Shown in pieces: positions 63,906 to 64,000 of a stretch of 64,000 bases of DNA (its first letter is position 1; each line of letters opens with the position of its first letter). The position numbers were made by a program, and so were the translations under genes. The stretch lies in assembly GCF_003966715.1 (NCBI RefSeq), contig NZ_AP018907.1:3274001-3338000 (forward strand), read 5' to 3'. Below the pieces are notes generated by a model. That model worked only from the letters and a program-made list of their open reading frames with translations, was not told the DNA's origin and ran no database searches. Origin of the DNA: Blastochloris tepida (GTDB taxonomy: Bacteria; Pseudomonadota; Alphaproteobacteria; Rhizobiales; Xanthobacteraceae).

Positions 63906-64000
63906 ATGATGACAATTCGGCCCGCACGCGACTGTGATGCCCCCGGTTTGCCCGGGATCGAGCGCAGTTCTGGTGAGATATTCCGGCAATCGCCGGGACT
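63906..64000 (+). CDS. GNAT N-acetyltransferase, N-terminal fragment
   Basis: The frame MMTIRPARDCDAPGLPGIER, then SSGEIFRQSPG, runs off the window. TIRPAxxxDAPxLPxIERS is the standard start of a GNAT acetyltransferase family in Alphaproteobacteria. ATG at 63906 or 63909. Only 31 residues are visible, so the substrate is open. Confidence 0.7.
   Translation, partial: MMTIRPARDCDAPGLPGIERSSGEIFRQSPG

Overview
This is a high-GC chromosomal segment from an alphaproteobacterium, most likely of the order Hyphomicrobiales (Rhizobiales). The evidence is the gene repertoire: an MbfA-type iron exporter with an Irr-like box, OpgC, a small Omp25/31-type outer-membrane protein, an HWE-family histidine kinase, a DnaG without zinc-finger cysteines, and RpoD with a long acidic N-terminus. 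Species is not determinable from the sequence alone.

Positions 1-33.4 kb are mostly ordinary chromosome. They hold nucleotide biosynthesis genes (purF, an SDR oxidoreductase, pyrE, pyrC), then a small envelope-polysaccharide patch: a membrane-anchored transglutaminase-like protein, a flippase-like/O-antigen-ligase fusion and a CapD-type sugar dehydratase. After these come a PilZ protein, folC, the HWE kinase, a protein phosphatase, a GT-C-like membrane protein, an opgC/SGNH pair and an outer-membrane beta-barrel. A tRNA-Arg(CCG), a brnTA toxin-antitoxin pair next to an octamer tandem array, dnaG and rpoD follow. The last part carries a Panacea-domain toxin-antitoxin-like pair of low GC, small accessory genes, a lytic transglycosylase, mbfA and a histidine phosphatase. 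Several families of dispersed palindromic intergenic repeats are scattered through this part.

At 33417-33506 lies a tRNA-Ser(GGA). It is preceded by two nearly identical 95-bp tandem units that each begin with the tRNA 5' portion. Its 3' end carries a 17-bp sequence repeated exactly at 60864-60880. The two copies bound a genomic island of about 27.4 kb. The left part of the island holds a truncated tyrosine integrase next to the tRNA, a complete second integrase, two excisionase-like HTH proteins, an AT-rich orphan, a leftward operon with an unusual soluble FtsH-like AAA+ metalloprotease, and a ribbon-helix-helix protein.

The right part of the island (43345-60374) is one tightly packed rightward operon for a DNA phosphorothioate defence system: SspA (cysteine desulfurase), SspB (DUF4007), SspC (ATPase), SspD (PP-loop sulfurtransferase), then SspF, SspG and SspH (an FtsK-like motor), then a phosphorothioation-associated methyltransferase. 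SspABCD would install single-strand phosphorothioate marks. SspFGH would be the restriction arm acting on unmarked DNA. The coupled methyltransferase has no established role. Most genes overlap by ATGA or are separated by 2-3 bases, which implies one transcriptional unit.

Just outside the right att site is a complete IS66-family element (61015-63801) with 22-bp inverted repeats, tnpA/tnpB/tnpC, a small passenger ORF and a perfect 8-bp target duplication. The window ends inside the start of a GNAT acetyltransferase.
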